From contig CM052362.1 of assembly GCA_028551475.1 (NCBI GenBank), forward strand, positions 21,248,021 through 21,312,020: 64,000 nt of DNA, in the 5' to 3' direction. Each line of letters opens with the position of its first letter. The first letter of the stretch is position 1. Both the position numbers and the translations under genes were made by a program. The notes beneath the pieces were generated by a model that saw only the letters and a program-made list of their open reading frames with translations, was not told the DNA's origin and did not search any database. The stretch is from Casuarina equisetifolia (Eukaryota; Streptophyta; Magnoliopsida; Fagales; Casuarinaceae). Positions 49,701 through 62,660 of this stretch are shown here, in pieces.

Positions 49701-51800
49701 CAGATGCAACCTTTTCACTTGAGTTTAATTGTTTTTTAGGGTCTAATGTTACATTGTAAAATTACAGCAAGTCTCATCTTATGGTGGGGGACAGTCTGCT
49801 AGATCTATTAGCACGGGAATCTCAAGTCGTACTGTTGAAGATCCACGTATTTTGAGTATCCAAAGCGTGGACCCAGGTACAACTGTGAAGGACAGGACCT
49901 TGGGTTATGGAGGTGGAAGGCCTGAGGTTCCCCTTCCCCCCGATGCCTCCAGTACACTGTTTGTGGAGGGCTTGCCTTCCAACTGTACACGACGAGAAGT
50001 GGCTCGTATCCTTCCATAGTGTTCCATTTCTTTAGCATTGCTTGTTTTTTGCTTTTATCTTTGTTGCATTTTGTAGTTTTACATTCCTAGTCTTGTTCCT
50101 TCACTTGCTGTTTTAGATATCTTTCGCCCTTTTGTTGGCTACAAGGAAGTGAGACTTGTAAGCAAAGAATCAAGACATGTAAGTTTATTTCTTTAAAGTG
50201 CATAACAGTATTTAATGCATTGATGGATTCACTGATGATTGATCTATTCAGCCTGGGGGAGATCCATTGGTACTCTGTTTTGTTGATTTTGTAAGCCCAG
50301 CCCATGCTGCCACTGCCATGGATGCTCTGCAAGGTGAGCTTGTGTTACCTGATAATTTATAAAAGCTTTAGCATCATGCATCTGTGCGAGTTGGTTATGT
50401 TGCTTATCTCTGCTGTCTTTTTGTTGTGCCATAAGTGGAGAAGTTAACTATTTCCCTTGAATGCTGTCTGTTTTAGCTTTTCTACCACAATGGGTTGGTT
50501 ACTTTCCATTAAGAGTATGCGGGAACTGAAACTTGTGTGTTGTTTTAGGGTAGTGGGGGGCGGGGGGCAGGGACAGTGTTTGCGTTTGTGACTACTAACC
50601 ATATAATTTGGCATGTTGTTAGAATATACGTATTGGGGTGGGCTGGAACTAAGAGTTCATTGCCATTGGGAAGTTAAAAGCAACAGTGCGAATTGAATCT
50701 TTGAATTTATTGAATGATAAAAGAGTGAAATGTCAATTTTCAATATCACACATTGTTTCTTGTATGTGCGGGGAAAAGGAATTTACTTCTATAGGATGCG
50801 TAAGTATTAATGGGAAAAACATAGAGCGCATTTTGCTACCTGAAAGCCAAGGCTTCTAAAAGTTTGCCATATCTTAAAAGAATCTCGTAAATCTTCGTTT
50901 GGGGGCGTCCATATCTCAAATGATGCTGAAAAACTAACTTTGGAGGGTTTAGAAGTTCTCTTCCGGTATGAAAATGACATGATTTCTGGACCATTCCTTA
51001 ACGACATTTGACAAGGTCAATTTTACTGCTGATGCCCATATATTTTATACTGCAGTGTTGCTTTTCCGCTGTGTCAGGTTTGTACTTAACATTACGAGTG
51101 TTGAACTTGCTGTGTTCTTGGGTTCAACTCTCCAGTCCAGTTTAAAATAAGACATTGGTCCTGCTTTTTATTTGCATTATTTTAAGCTTAACTAGGCCAA
51201 TGAGCTGCCTAGACCGGTTAAGGGGCCTGATCTAGTGACATGGCTGCTGGCTAACTGCGCTAAGAATCTCAAATAATGATGCCATAAATAGTTCATGTTT
51301 TGGCTCATCCTCATCTGCGATAGACCAAGTGAAGCCTTGGAGTAACTAAGGTAGAAAAGATAGAGGCAAAATACTCCCTCCAGTTTCATTACTTGCGTAA
51401 GCTTGAGACCGGAGGCCTGAGGAGTGAGCTTTATCTCGGGAAGGTGGCAGACTTTCTTTCCATATCCTCAGGGGGTGCCCTTGACAGTGAGGATATGAGT
51501 GTTGGATCTGCATCTGGGGCTTTTGGGCGCTATGGAAAGTGATTGACTGTTTGTCAGGTTTATTTCGAGTTTTCTATGTGTTTAAGTTGAGGTAATATTG
51601 CACACGTCTTATTTCATGTGTCTGCTGATGCGCCAATTAACCGATCAAAATGTGGCTAGAATGTTCAGCGTGAAGTAGTCAAGCTCGATTTTGCAGGTTA
51701 TAAATTCGATGAGCATGACCGTGACTCGGTCAGTCTAAGGTTGCAATTTGCTCGCTATCCTGGTGCGAGGTCAGGTGGCGGGCATCGTGGCAAGCGTTGA
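46794..51800 (+). CDS. RRM RNA-binding protein, nuclear-speckle (NSR) type
   Basis: Six exons join in phase: 46794-46887, 49548-49669, 49768-50005, 50117-50178, 50252-50333 and 51697-51800, giving 233 residues. The head is MADGYWRYSDSRQPQSQS with a basic GKRSRSDYG, then a disordered middle. One RRM covers roughly residues 125-225: RNP2-like TLFVEGLPSNCTRREVAHIF, RNP1-like DPLVLCFVDFVSPAHAATAM and the end LRLQFARYPGARSGGGHRGKR, an RG-rich tail. From memory this resembles the Arabidopsis NSRA/NSRB family, nuclear-speckle proteins that modulate alternative splicing and bind noncoding RNA. Intron 1 is 2.66 kb. Its 3' end, with the acceptor and the first codons of exon 2, is tandemly triplicated. 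Confident on the RRM and exons, moderate on the subfamily. Confidence 0.9.
48480..48498. repeat. Poly-T tract in intron 1 of the RRM gene
   Basis: A run of about 19 T followed by CTTTCTC. It may be the tail of an old minus-strand retroposed sequence, but no body was recognised. Confidence 0.8.
48857..49559 (+). repeat. 234-bp tandem triplication at the intron 1/exon 2 junction
   Basis: Three direct copies (48857-49090, 49091-49325 and 49326-49559) with periods of 234-235 bp. Landmarks in each are GTCTTTGGC(A/G)GTTGTGGTGA, GAGAGATCAACAAATC, TTCTTCTGCCTTTAGAGTC and TTTAATGAGAGTATGTG. Copies 2 and 3 begin just after repeated versions of the exon-2 acceptor and first codons (CTTGAAG|ATGTCCCTA). 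The true acceptor is the last, at 49546-49547. Confidence 0.95.
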
Positions 51801-54800
51801 ACTGTGCAGTTTTTGGCAGGTGATTAGCGCTATATTCCGCCCATTCGACTGCTTATATTCTTGACGTTAGGTGCCGACTAAGAAAACTTCACTGTAAAAC
51901 GACGTATCACACTAAATCGTGGCGCGACACTTCTCTGTAGGATTCGCGCAAACTGGGGAGGTTACGATAATGAGGGCGATACAACAGCGTAGCGGTTTCA
52001 CGAATTTCGAGCGCTTTTTAGGAACAACTTGGAAGTTTGTGGTTTATATTTAATTCAAGGGCGCTTGCTAGAGACTGGGAGTGTGCTTTTTCTTTTAGAG
52101 CATTGTTAACTATATCTGCCTTTAGTTGCTCTGGATTCTTTTGCCCCGCACTTGAATGAATTCTGCTATATTTATCCTCTGCTTAGAGATTGTGTAAACT
52201 TATACTTTACCTGCCTTTTCGGCTTATCCTGCTTTCAAGATACGTCTTTAGTAAGTAGGTAGCGTAAACTCTGACTCCTGAGATAAGGTTTTCTCGGATT
52301 TCTATCCTAGAATCTCTTGTTTTAGGGTCTTAGCGGCAAAATATGATGCCGCCTTTTTGTTTGCCTTTTTTTATTTTAGATAGGAGATGTTAGGAACATG
52401 CTTTTGCCATTAACGAAAAGCTCAAGCCGCTTATCTCGTGTTTGCAGCAAGAAAGTCGTCACTGTATTGGTGTTGTTATGCCATGATAATTTGTGATGTT
52501 GACGAGGCCTAAACTATTTTTTCGAGTTCCACTTATCTTGGTACGAACTACAGGTCAATTTGACGTTGGCATGCGCATGTAGCGTCACATCGCGTTTAGT
52601 TCTCACGTTTTAGTTCTGTAGGTTGTATGTTGTTTTCATCTTCGTCGCATGGGGGATGGTGTTTCTTTGGTATGTTCCCTGCAACGGTATCTGTTGATTC
52701 CTGGAATGCATAGTAATGCATTTGTATGGTGGAAATTTCCGCCCAATGGAGCGTCGGGCAAACCTTGTTGCTCATCGTCCTGCTGAGCTTCTGGCTTCTG
52801 GGGTTTCTGAAGACTAACTCTTGAGCCTTCAAGCACTGAAACCTGTGTCCCAGGACTGCATGGTGCATTTGTGCTATTAGGACCTTCTTGCAATGGAGAG
52901 AGTTAATGACTTACAGGTGGGCTCTGAATTGAATAATTATGCACCTTCTTGGTTAGGGATGTTATTGCCTTGAACATTTGTAACTTAGCTTTTTAGGAGA
53001 GGCTTCCTGGGGCTTGATAAAATTGTGGTCTGACGAATGTGCAGTGCCTGGGATTGTGATGTGGAGTTTTGTGTTTCACACATTGTTTGGCAGTGGATGG
53101 TGTGGTTGTTCGTGGCTGAGGCTCCCTTTTACCTTACAAGCATGCAGTAGGAATGTGGCTTTCGTTCCACTGATGTGAGCAAAAAACTATACTAAAATAC
53201 CTGTCATCTTTAAATGCAGATTGGAAAGAAAAATATTGGTTTATGATTTTTGTTTTCTCATATTGGCAGTCACCACCCCCTTAAAATTTGATAAATATGA
53301 ACTTTTGAGTGGATCAGTGTGGAGTTGGTAAATGGACAACTGGAAACATGCTCAAATACTTTATTAGGCACAATATGCTATAATTATAAGCAATCGTAAT
53401 CCGAAAGAAATAATGAGTATAACTAACGAAAGAAATACTTAGTGTCTCTTCGTTGGGACACTTGGGCCTCTTGGTAGGCCAAGGTGGCTTGAAACCACTC
53501 GATGGAGGTTTGATGCTTTGTCACCTCTTCTGGATTTAAATAAAGAAGCTTCTTAGCCACTCTAGTTCTCCTACTTATCTCTGATATTTCTGTCCATCTG
53601 CTAAAAAATAATTGTAAGCGTGGTGTCATTAGTTTGACCTTCATGGAAGGATGTCAATTGTATTACAAGGTAATTGACTGGCATCATCTGCTGAAACTGA
53701 TTTTACCATAATCTCTTTAGGCACTTTCGAATGATCACTCTCTAGTCTTGTCATTTCTCTTTAATAAACACTGGCGGATGGTATTGAAGACTGACTTTGA
53801 AATTTTCAGGCATATCCTTTTCGGGATAACCCCTTTTTTGAACCATGAACATATATATCTAAGATCTTTCGAGACATTTAAGTTGGAAATTTGCTTGAGT
53901 TTGTACCATTTTATAATCTTGCCTCTTATTAGAAATTATAAAGAATGATTCATATTTAACTTAAAATTTCAAGTATTAAGTAGAAGAACATATTTTTTTA
54001 TAAACTATTTTTAAGTGTTAATATTTATTTTATGAGAATTGACATGCCTCTTTTGCCTTAAGCATGAGACAAAACTTTCCATAAAAGATCTTTGTTTATA
54101 AGTAGACGAGTGAAAAATAAAATTTGAATTTTTATTGTACCTCCTATCAATGTGGGACAATAACTTCACAATGGTTATTTTACCATAGAGTTCCATTGTA
54201 ATGGTTCAGCTCCAAGCTCCATACAACATTATTTTTGTATGAATTCTAAACTTGTTGATATTTACATGAATGGACTTAAACTTAAATATTATATTATAAA
54301 ATATAAAAATAGATTCATACGTAACTTAATATTTTAAGGTATTAAATGAAGATTTTATTTATTTATGAACTACCTTTTAGGTGTTTAATATTTTTCATGT
54401 GATCCACTCAAAAGTTTGGGGTAACATTTCTTATAAAAATATTTCGTTGACATGATGTATCATTCTCCAATTACAGAACCGAACCCCACTCTCCTTGTAT
54501 ACGTGATCTCAGTCAAGGCAGAATAAGGAGAGTGGTGAAGCAATTAAATGTGTGGGCTCAGTCGGTGGCTTGTGGCTGCTTCTTCTCTTCTTTGGGCGGA
54601 ACCTAAGAGCGTGCACTTTTTCTTGGAACAACGAGGCTGGCACGTTGAGCTAATTAAATTCCCAAATTAGGTTGGGATACTAAGCTAAGTATCACTCGTC
54701 ATGAGTTTGAATCTCTTTCTTTTCTAATGTGTTTATAAATAAATAATAATAAAACAAAACCAGCTTATATGAAATTAGGTTCACCCCTATTGTCCAAAGC

Positions 54801-56689
54801 TGCATTGCCAGCATCACATCCAGGAGATCAACGAGGCAAATAAAGCCACGTCAGCTCCTTGCCACGTCAACTGACGAATCAGCAACAATTGCATGTGGCA
54901 AGCTCGCGTCACTTACACCACGTCAGCCCCAAGGGACGTTTCTTCTTCGCTTGCACGGGAGCTTCCATTCGGAACAAAGCGCAGAGAGGCGCCGCGCTCG
55001 CAAATCTCGCTACCGACGGAGAATCGCGTACGCCTTCCTCATCGAGCTGCGCCACATCATCGTCCACGGTCGTCTTTCCCGGCCGACCAAAGAAGAAAAA
55101 CTCCAAGTCGTCGTCTCCAAAAATCAACCCATCCAATCGCGCCGCACAATCAGAAAGCTTCTCCAAAAATCAGCTCCTCCAATCGCAATTCAAGAAAGGA
55201 AAGCTTCACCGTAGCTTTCAATCCCGACGGCTTAGAGCATAAACTTCCTTCGTCTGTCTGAGTTCTTTCGTCATCAATTCCATATTTGGCTTGAATTTGA
55301 TGAACGACAGCATGCGATTAGAAGGGACTTCCATGTTTTAGAACTGGAACCCCGGACTTCTGATCGCGTGAAAGTTACTATCATGTCGGTTATAAATTTA
55401 AAATATTAACAGATTTTAAAATGTGGAGGAATTTATGACCTTACAAGTTGACCTCATCGGAGATGGCAACGTCTGAGCTGTCTTTTTGTTTCCGTCGTAT
55501 ACCTACTGATCCCGTGACGACCGATCCGGGCCCTGTGTCACAGTCGAAATCTTGACTCCTAAGTTTACTTTTGACCCTTTGTCCTTTCTTAAAACTGGCG
55601 TTCGAATGATAGATTTCAAATCTAGCGTTTGTCTTTCCCGAGAGTATCGTTTCCGGGCGTGCGGCTTCATCTTTTGGACATCCTTGTTCGTAGCAGAGAA
55701 AAAGTATATAAAAGCAAAATTAAATACCCTTTCCTAAAGTGTTTCGAGTTGGACGAAAGTAGGTCTGCAAATCCAAAAAGCAAGGTTGGAATTTAAAATT
55801 ATTGCTCTGCAGAAAGTTGGATACAGAATGGCTTCTAGAAGTGGTTGGGATGGTTGAACCTTTATCTCTGAGATGATTCAGCTATAGCGGCTGTGAGAGC
55901 GAAAGGCGTCGTGCGGCGTCGCCCTGGTCGTGTCATCAGCTGCAGGAATTAGTGGAAGCTGCAGGGCTCTGTTATGGATACCTATGAGAACAGGAGGTGG
56001 TGGGAAAATGATGTAATGATAATCTTTCTGACGGAAGGTATGGGTTTTTCCATATCTTAAATCGTTTTCGTCGTATTCTTCACCACTTTCTGGCGTGGAC
56101 TGAAGTCGTGGCTGGATTCTCAGGACACGCCGAGCCTTCTGCTTTTTTGAACGGACCTGTCACTGCAAGGTCACAAAGTTCAGAAGGTAGATCAGATGGT
56201 TTAATCGTATTGAATGGCGTGCCAACAGTCGTAAGAAATATAGTAGAGCAAGTTGGAATGTGAGGGAGAATGGAGACGATCCCATGACTGGTTGCTTTTG
56301 AACGAAGGCTCGACCGCACACGCGGATTTCAGATTTCTTAGTCGCTTTGATGCACGCTTAGCTGGCCCTTTCCTCTTTGACAGGTACTTCCTTGCCTTTT
56401 TTTCAGGAATCTTTGTAGATATCTCGATTTGACTCGGACTCCGCAACTGAAGTAGCATCCCAGTGCAAGATATCTCTGAATCTCAGTTCTTGGATTCTAA
56501 CTTCTCGAGGTCCTTAAATTTGAATCTCATTCTTGGATTCCAACTTCCCCAGATTCTTAGCTTCGAATCTTTGTCTCTTTATATTGACCTCTTCAACCTC
56601 CTTCTCCATTGATATTGACCTCTTGTGGATTTCTGTTTGCAACTTTGCTGTGCAGTACTGGAGAGGAGAATCAGTTTTGAGACGTAACA
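51801..56689. other. Intergenic region of 4.9 kb
   Basis: The left part holds the RRM gene 3'UTR. A minus-strand open stretch at 52596-52893 looks somewhat coding-like but was not recognised. 53940-54430 has two diverged AT-rich direct repeats. 54859-55261 is a GC-richer island open in several frames. The right end holds the promoter and leader of the transporter. No firm gene. Confidence 0.4.
53940..54425. repeat. Two diverged copies of an AT-rich dispersed repeat
   Basis: About 53940-54060 and 54290-54425 share ATTCATA(T/C)xTAACTTAA, TTTxAxGTATTAA, TATAAACTA-like and AxGTGTTAATATTT blocks in the same order. A related stretch lies at 12478-12600 and weaker ones near 31.7-32.3 kb and 57.8 kb. 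This is probably a decayed short transposon or LTR piece; the class is not determined. Confidence 0.5.
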
Positions 56690-59600
56690 ATGGTTGAGGT
56701 GTTTCAAGTGGAGGGGGAAGATTCCTCGGATGATAAAGAGGAGTGTGTTATAAAACAAGTGGATTTGACAGTGCCAAAGACCGACGATCCCACCATGCCG
56801 GTGGTCACATTCAGGATGTGGGTTCTGGGTCTTATTTCATGCGTCTTGTTGTCGTTTGTGAACCAGTTCTTCTGGTATAGGAAACAGCCATTGTCAATCA
56901 GCTCGATATCTGCACAGATTGCTGTGGTACCCATTGGGCACTTCATGGCCAGAGTTCTGCCAAAGCGTGTCTTCTTTGAGGGCACATGGTTTGCTTTCAG
57001 TATGAATCCAGGGCCCTTTAACATCAAGGAACACGTTTTGATAACCATCTTTGCCAATTCGGGTGCTGGAACGGTTTATGCTACTCATGTTTTGTCTGCA
57101 GTTAAACTCTATTATAAGCGGGCCCTTACCTTTCTTCCAGCCTTGATTGTTATGCTTACAACTCAGGTTCTCTTCCAATTCCCTTCTTTTGATTTTTGTT
57201 TGTTTATTGTTGAACCTTCAAAAGTTAGATGAAGGCTCTTTTGATTATGTGATGACTATACGTGCTGAATTCTGAAAGGTATAGTGTATCTGATGTTTTA
57301 TGCTTTCTGGGGCATTAGAATTCGTGCAATATTGAAATTTGAAGCGTTATGGGAAATCACCTCGGGCGAAGAATTGAAAACAAAACTTCCGAAGAATGAA
57401 TCTGGGAATTTACAGAGTAATGTCAGGGGGAGTAATCCATTGTCATTTCATTGTTATCGTGGAGCCAAAAGGGAGATATTCTCTAATCTATTAGATAATT
57501 AATATGAAAAAAAGAGAGTAAAACTTGGATCCTTTGGTATTGATAATTTTTTTCCTATGATCTTATAATACAATTTTTTTACATAACGTTAGTTTTTATT
57601 ACACTTCCTTAGCCTGATGGTCAGAATGCAATATTATTAAAAAACCTAAAAGTTCAACTTTAAATTTACTTCACTTCAAAATTGTACCTATTAAATGTGA
57701 GATTCAGTCTCCAATACCTTCTATTGTACGTGCTGAAAAGCAATGTTCTGAATTTAGAGTAAGACATAACTTAAGACTTTAATATCATGTTAAAGGGCTT
57801 GAAAGTCCACTTTAAAAATTAATTTATGAATTAGAAGAGTTTTTATTTAATATAAATGTGTATCTTCTATGGTTTGTGACTCATGGTTCCCATCAAATAT
57901 TAATTTAAATTTTGTTTATTTGTAAATCCTTCACATCTTTAACAGCGGGTAACTGATAGAAAATGTGGTCTCCTACATGAGTATTCTCCTCTTAGCGTAT
58001 GGATTTTAGAATCGGATAACTTACAAGCAGTGTTTGATTGTGTCGTTTTCATTTTCAATTGTGTAGGCGCTGGGTTTTGGTTGGGCGGGACTTTTTCGAA
58101 AATATCTGGTTGAACCAAGGGAAATGTGGTGGCCCTCTAACTTGATTCAGGTCGCATTATTTAGGTAATTTTTCCTCTGCAATATTCGACATTTAAGTTG
58201 TCAGAATCGTGTTTGACTAAGTATTTACCATTACAGGGCTCTTCACGAGAAGGAAAAAAGACCAAAAGGTGGCACTACACGTACTCAATTCTTCATGCTG
58301 GTCTTGATCATTAGCTTTGCTTACTACGTCTTACCTGGCTATCTTTTCATCATGTTGACTTCTTTCTCTTGGGTCTGTTGGATTGCTCCCAAGTCCATTT
58401 TAGTCCAACAACTGGGTTCTGGCTTAGAGGGCATAGGAATCGGTTCTTTTGGGATTGATTGGAGTACAATTTCCTCTTACCTTGGGAGTCCTCTTGCAAG
58501 TCCATGGTTTGCCACTGTAAACACTGCTGTTGGATTCATCCTCGTGATGTATGTGATGACACCCCTTAGTTACTGGTTCAACTTCTACAACGCCAAGACT
58601 TTCCCAATATACTCTAACTCTCTCTTCACATCAAATGGTTCGGAGTATGACATTTTGAGCATCATCAACTCAAAATTTCATCTTGATCGCGGTGCTTATT
58701 CAAACATGGGGCCTGTACATCTCAGCACATTCTTTGCCATGACTTATGGTGTTGGATTTGCGACACTTACCGCTACAATTGTGCATGTTCTGCTATTCAG
58801 TGGAAGGTAACATTCCATGAAAATTTTCCAATTTTGCCAGGGGATTCGTAAAATACATAGGCATAGTATTGTTTTAAGTTCTAGCTAGAATTTCTTGGGA
58901 ACTTAAATTTTCCTTTCATCTACCTGATGTAGTGATGTATGGAAGCAAACGAAAGGTGCCTTCAGTGAGAATAGCGACAAAGATATACATACCAGGCTTA
59001 TGAAGGTTTACAAAGCCGTTCCCATGTGGTGGTTTCTTGTCATCCTTGTCGCAAACATTGCTCTCATAATCTTTGCTTGCGAGCATTACAAAGAGTCACT
59101 TCAATTGCCTTGGTGGGGTGTACTTCTAGCTTGTGCCATTGCCGTATTCTTCACTCTTCCAATCGGTATTATCTCTGCCACTACAAATCAGGTATATGTA
59201 CAAGAAATTGTAGAGTTTAAACCCCTTGCCTTTTTCATTTTCATTGCCTTGGCTTTTGCTCCTCGTTGAGTAAAAGTTTTGCTAAAACTTGTCACTTGTT
59301 CATCTCTTGCTCGTAAATCAGATGCCTGGTTTGAACATCATAACAAAGTACATCATTGGGTACATGTACCCAGAGCGCCCTGTTGCCAACATGTGCTTCA
59401 AGGTGTATGGATACATCAGCATGACTCAAGCTTTGACCTTCGTGGCAGACTTTAAGCTTGGCCACTACATGAAGATTCCCCCAAGGTCAATGTTCATGGC
59501 GCAGGTTAGTTTTGTTTGGCTCCAAATTCACATATAAGATCATATTTCAGCACCTAAATATTCAAAAACCAAAGTCATGACGTTGCAGGTGGTTGGAACT

Positions 59601-60200
59601 ATCGTTTCGGTGGTTGTATACACAGCAACCGCATGGTGGCTAATGGCAACGATCCCACACCTTTGTGACACCTCCATGCTACCACATGATAGCCCCTGGA
59701 CTTGTCCCATGGATCGAGTCTTCTTTGATGCATCTGTCATCTGGGGACTTGTTGGACCCCGAAGAATCTTTGGAAACCTTGGTGAATACGGCAATGTGAA
59801 TTGGTTCTTTCTCGGTGGAGCCATTGCTCCTCTCCTAGTCTGGCTTGCACACAAGGCATTCCCACGCCAAAATTGGATTCGCAAGATTCACATGCCTGTT
59901 TTGTTGGGTGCTACGTCAATGATGCCACCTGCTAGTGCCGTGAATTTTAGCAGCTGGATCTTAATAGGATTTCTCTCCGGCTTTGTGATCTTTAGGTATC
60001 GGCCGGAATGGTGGAAGCGCTACAATTATGTCCTTTCCGGTGGCCTTGATGCCGGAACTGCTTTCACGACGTTGCTATTGTTTGCTGCCTTGGGATCCAC
60101 AGGACTTGACTGTTGGGGAAACGACGTGGAAGGGTGCCCCTTGGCTTCTTGCCCAACTGCAAAAGGCATTATTGTTGAAGGTTGCCCAATTATCTCTTAA
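56690..60200 (+). CDS. Oligopeptide transporter (OPT family, OPT1/OPT5-like)
   Basis: Six exons join in phase: 56690-57166, 58067-58164, 58237-58806, 58933-59191, 59322-59504 and 59589-60200, giving 732 residues, close to the 730-760 usual in plants. An acidic cytosolic N-terminus ([10 protein letters not shown]) is followed by about 14-16 hydrophobic segments. The family signatures [10 protein letters not shown] (NPG) and [10 protein letters not shown] (KIPPR) are both intact, as are [32 protein letters not shown] and the end [20 protein letters not shown]. These proteins move tetra- and pentapeptides, and some move glutathione or metal chelates, with protons across the plasma membrane. The substrate cannot be set from sequence. 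All six introns and exons look normal, so it is likely functional. The NPG clade excludes the YSL branch. Confidence 0.96.
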
Positions 60201-60582
60201 GAGTGGATATTTCACCAATATTTCAGGTTCTACGGAACCATTCTATTTTTATGCTTGTAAATGGGTTTTAACTATGCTTAGCAATGTCCCTAGTCAATGA
60301 TTTCAAAACGAAGTCCTTATATGCTGACATATATAAAACAAAGGCAAGATCATTTTTCAACAACATAAAGTGAAAGACAACATTCATGACAAAAGCTTAA
60401 GTTTTGAAACACATCTTGTGATCTTCCAAGATATCCCGTCTATCTCCAGTATCATTTTGGTGCAAGTTCATACATTTTATGCTTTTGTCTGTTAGGTTCC
60501 CAGTAGATAGTTCACTACATGTTCTTTACCTAAAGCTTAAGTTTTCCTCACTTGTACCATACAACAAACTTGACATCAAAAA

Positions 60583-60730
60583 GAAGTAGTATGATAATTA
60601 TAGGAAAAGAACCCCATTAATTCTAACAGTCTCCCTTAAAGGGATTTTCCACAAAGGAAGTAGTATGATAATTATAGGAAAAGAACCTTATTAATTCTAA
60701 CAATCTCCCTTAATGGGGTTTTCCACAAAC
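60583..60730. repeat. Tandem duplication, two copies of 74 bp
   Basis: 60583-60656 and 60657-60730 are near identical (GAAGTAGTATGATAATTATA to TTTTCCACAAA), differing at a few sites. They lie at the edge of retrotransposon-derived DNA. Confidence 0.9.
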
Positions 60731-60849
60731 CTAAGCATCTCTTTAAATTTTTCATGCGAACTCCTTGATTAACTCTTTGTAGAAATACCTACATATTGTT
60801 CTTTAGTTGAACCATACTTTAGTGTAACCTTTCCTAATTTAGCATGTTA

Positions 60850-61430
60850 TATGATGTAATGAACTCTAATTGCAATGTATTAGTTCAAGAATGGTGACTT
60901 AAGGTTTTTTGTGACAATGATTGACTTGTTATCACTCAAAATAATGATTGTCTTGGTATGCCCTACCCAAGATTTATAAAAAGCCTTTCTAGCCACACAT
61001 TTTGACAAGTAGAGGTTAAGGCATCAATATATTCTGCCTTGACTATGGACAAGGATATTGAGGACAATTTCTTAAAAGACAATGTAAAAGCTCTTGACTC
61101 GCAGTGAAAACAAAACCACTTGTACTCTTAGAGTTCCTAAAGTTTCTAGTCCATACACTATCACTATACCTTACCAATTTAAATTCCTTAATTTGATGAT
61201 ACAACAAACCAAATTTGACAATTTTTGAAGGTATATATGCTTTAGCTTTTCAAAATAAACTTGGCTTGGTTGGTGCATGTAACAGGACATGAGACTTATT
61301 AAAATGATGTCACCTGGATGAATGGAGGTGACATATAACAAACTCACTATGAGACTTCTATATGCCATAGCATTTTTTTCTCCTAACCCATCTTTGACTA
61401 TAACTTTCTCTCTAACCACTGATAGTGGAT
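60850..61430 (-). mobile_element. Copia-type (Ty1) retrotransposon fragment
   Basis: On the minus strand, pieces resemble the end of Copia pol: YRSLIVSLLYVTSIHPGDI and MHQPSQVYFEKLKHIYLQ, in the order expected before and within the RNase H region. It is broken by multiple changes, with no LTR pair seen, and looks old. Treated as a fossil. Confidence 0.6.
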
Positions 61431-61549
61431 ATTGGTTTGCAATTAATCAGTTAAACTTGGATAGAAAGTTTTTGATAAACTTTGTCTAGTAGAGCAAGTT
61501 CAAGGGTAATACATAATAATTGTAGTCCTTTCTTATTGATATTGTTAGT

Positions 61550-62660
61550 TAGAAAGCATGATAGATCTTGGAGATTTGTGTAGGCTATTAGGCTTTGAAT
61601 GAGCTTATACTTAAGAACAAGTTTATAATATTAGTGATTGATGAGTCGTTGGACAAGCCTTACAAGATGGTTTGGTTTTCTAAGCTAGATTTGAGATTGA
61701 GACACCATTAGAAGTAGGTGTTCCAACCTAATATTCTAAGTCAGCTTTATGAACTCAATACGGCTAGTATGAGTTTTTAATCATATCATTTGGGTTGACT
61801 AACACATTAAAGACATTCCAAGTCCTTATGAATTTCATTTTTAGACTATATTTGAGGACGTTTGTGCTTTTTTTTTTTTAACCACATCTTGGTTTATAGT
61901 CTTAATTTAGAAAACCATGTGCTACATATTTGAATAATATTGTTGCTTTTAAGGGACTATTGGTTATTTGTAAAAAAAAGTAAATGTGCTTTCATGAAGA
62001 AGAGAATTAAGTACTTAGAGCATGTCATTTCAAGCAATGGTGTTAAGGCATATTCAAAGAAAATTGAGTATATACTAACTTGGTCCTTAGTATCCACAAT
62101 TAAGGATTTTAGGTCCTTATGAGTTATTATAAGAAGTTTGTTGTAAAGATTATAAATAGATGAGTTAGCTTTTACTGTATATGTTAGGAAATGAAAATTT
62201 TTAGTGAACAGAGGAAACCTTTTAAGCCTTTGAAAGTTTAAAGTAGGCCATAAGGTTTATGCTTGTTCTCGTGACAACAAATTTTGGGAAATCTTTCATA
62301 CTAGAGATAGATGTGGGCTACTAGAAAATAAGCATAATATTAATACAAAAAAGGGATGTTGAATGTTTAGTTTAGTAAGGAACTTATGCGGAAACTTTTA
62401 GGACTCTTCATATATGAAACAAAGTTATTAGTTATTATGATGACAAATGAAAGTCATATTTGTTAAGCAATTACTTTATAGTGCATATTGATCATAATAA
62501 CATCAAATATTTGTTTAAACAGATAGTGGCTCTCTTGGCATAACACAAGTAGCTTGCCAAGGTGTTAAGGTTTGACTATGAGATCCAATACAAACATGAG
62601 ATTGAGAATCAAGTTATAGATGCACTCTCAAGGTTGTTAAGGAAAGTAGAGAATATAGGG
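61550..62660 (+). mobile_element. Gypsy-type (Ty3) retrotransposon fragment, RT-RNase H region
   Basis: Plus-strand pieces follow the order of Gypsy reverse transcriptase and RNase H: DKPYKM, FSKLDLR, YEF-type and SFGLTN-type segments, then KKSKCAFMKKRIKYLEHVIS and later RNase H-like pieces. It is clearly broken at several points, with no LTRs, gag or integrase recognised nearby. It appears old and sits head-on against the Copia fragment. Confidence 0.75.

Noticed and set aside
54909-55166. Minus-strand 85-residue protein with an acidic N-terminus
   Set aside because: Several overlapping frames are equally open in this GC-rich stretch, so none can be called a gene.
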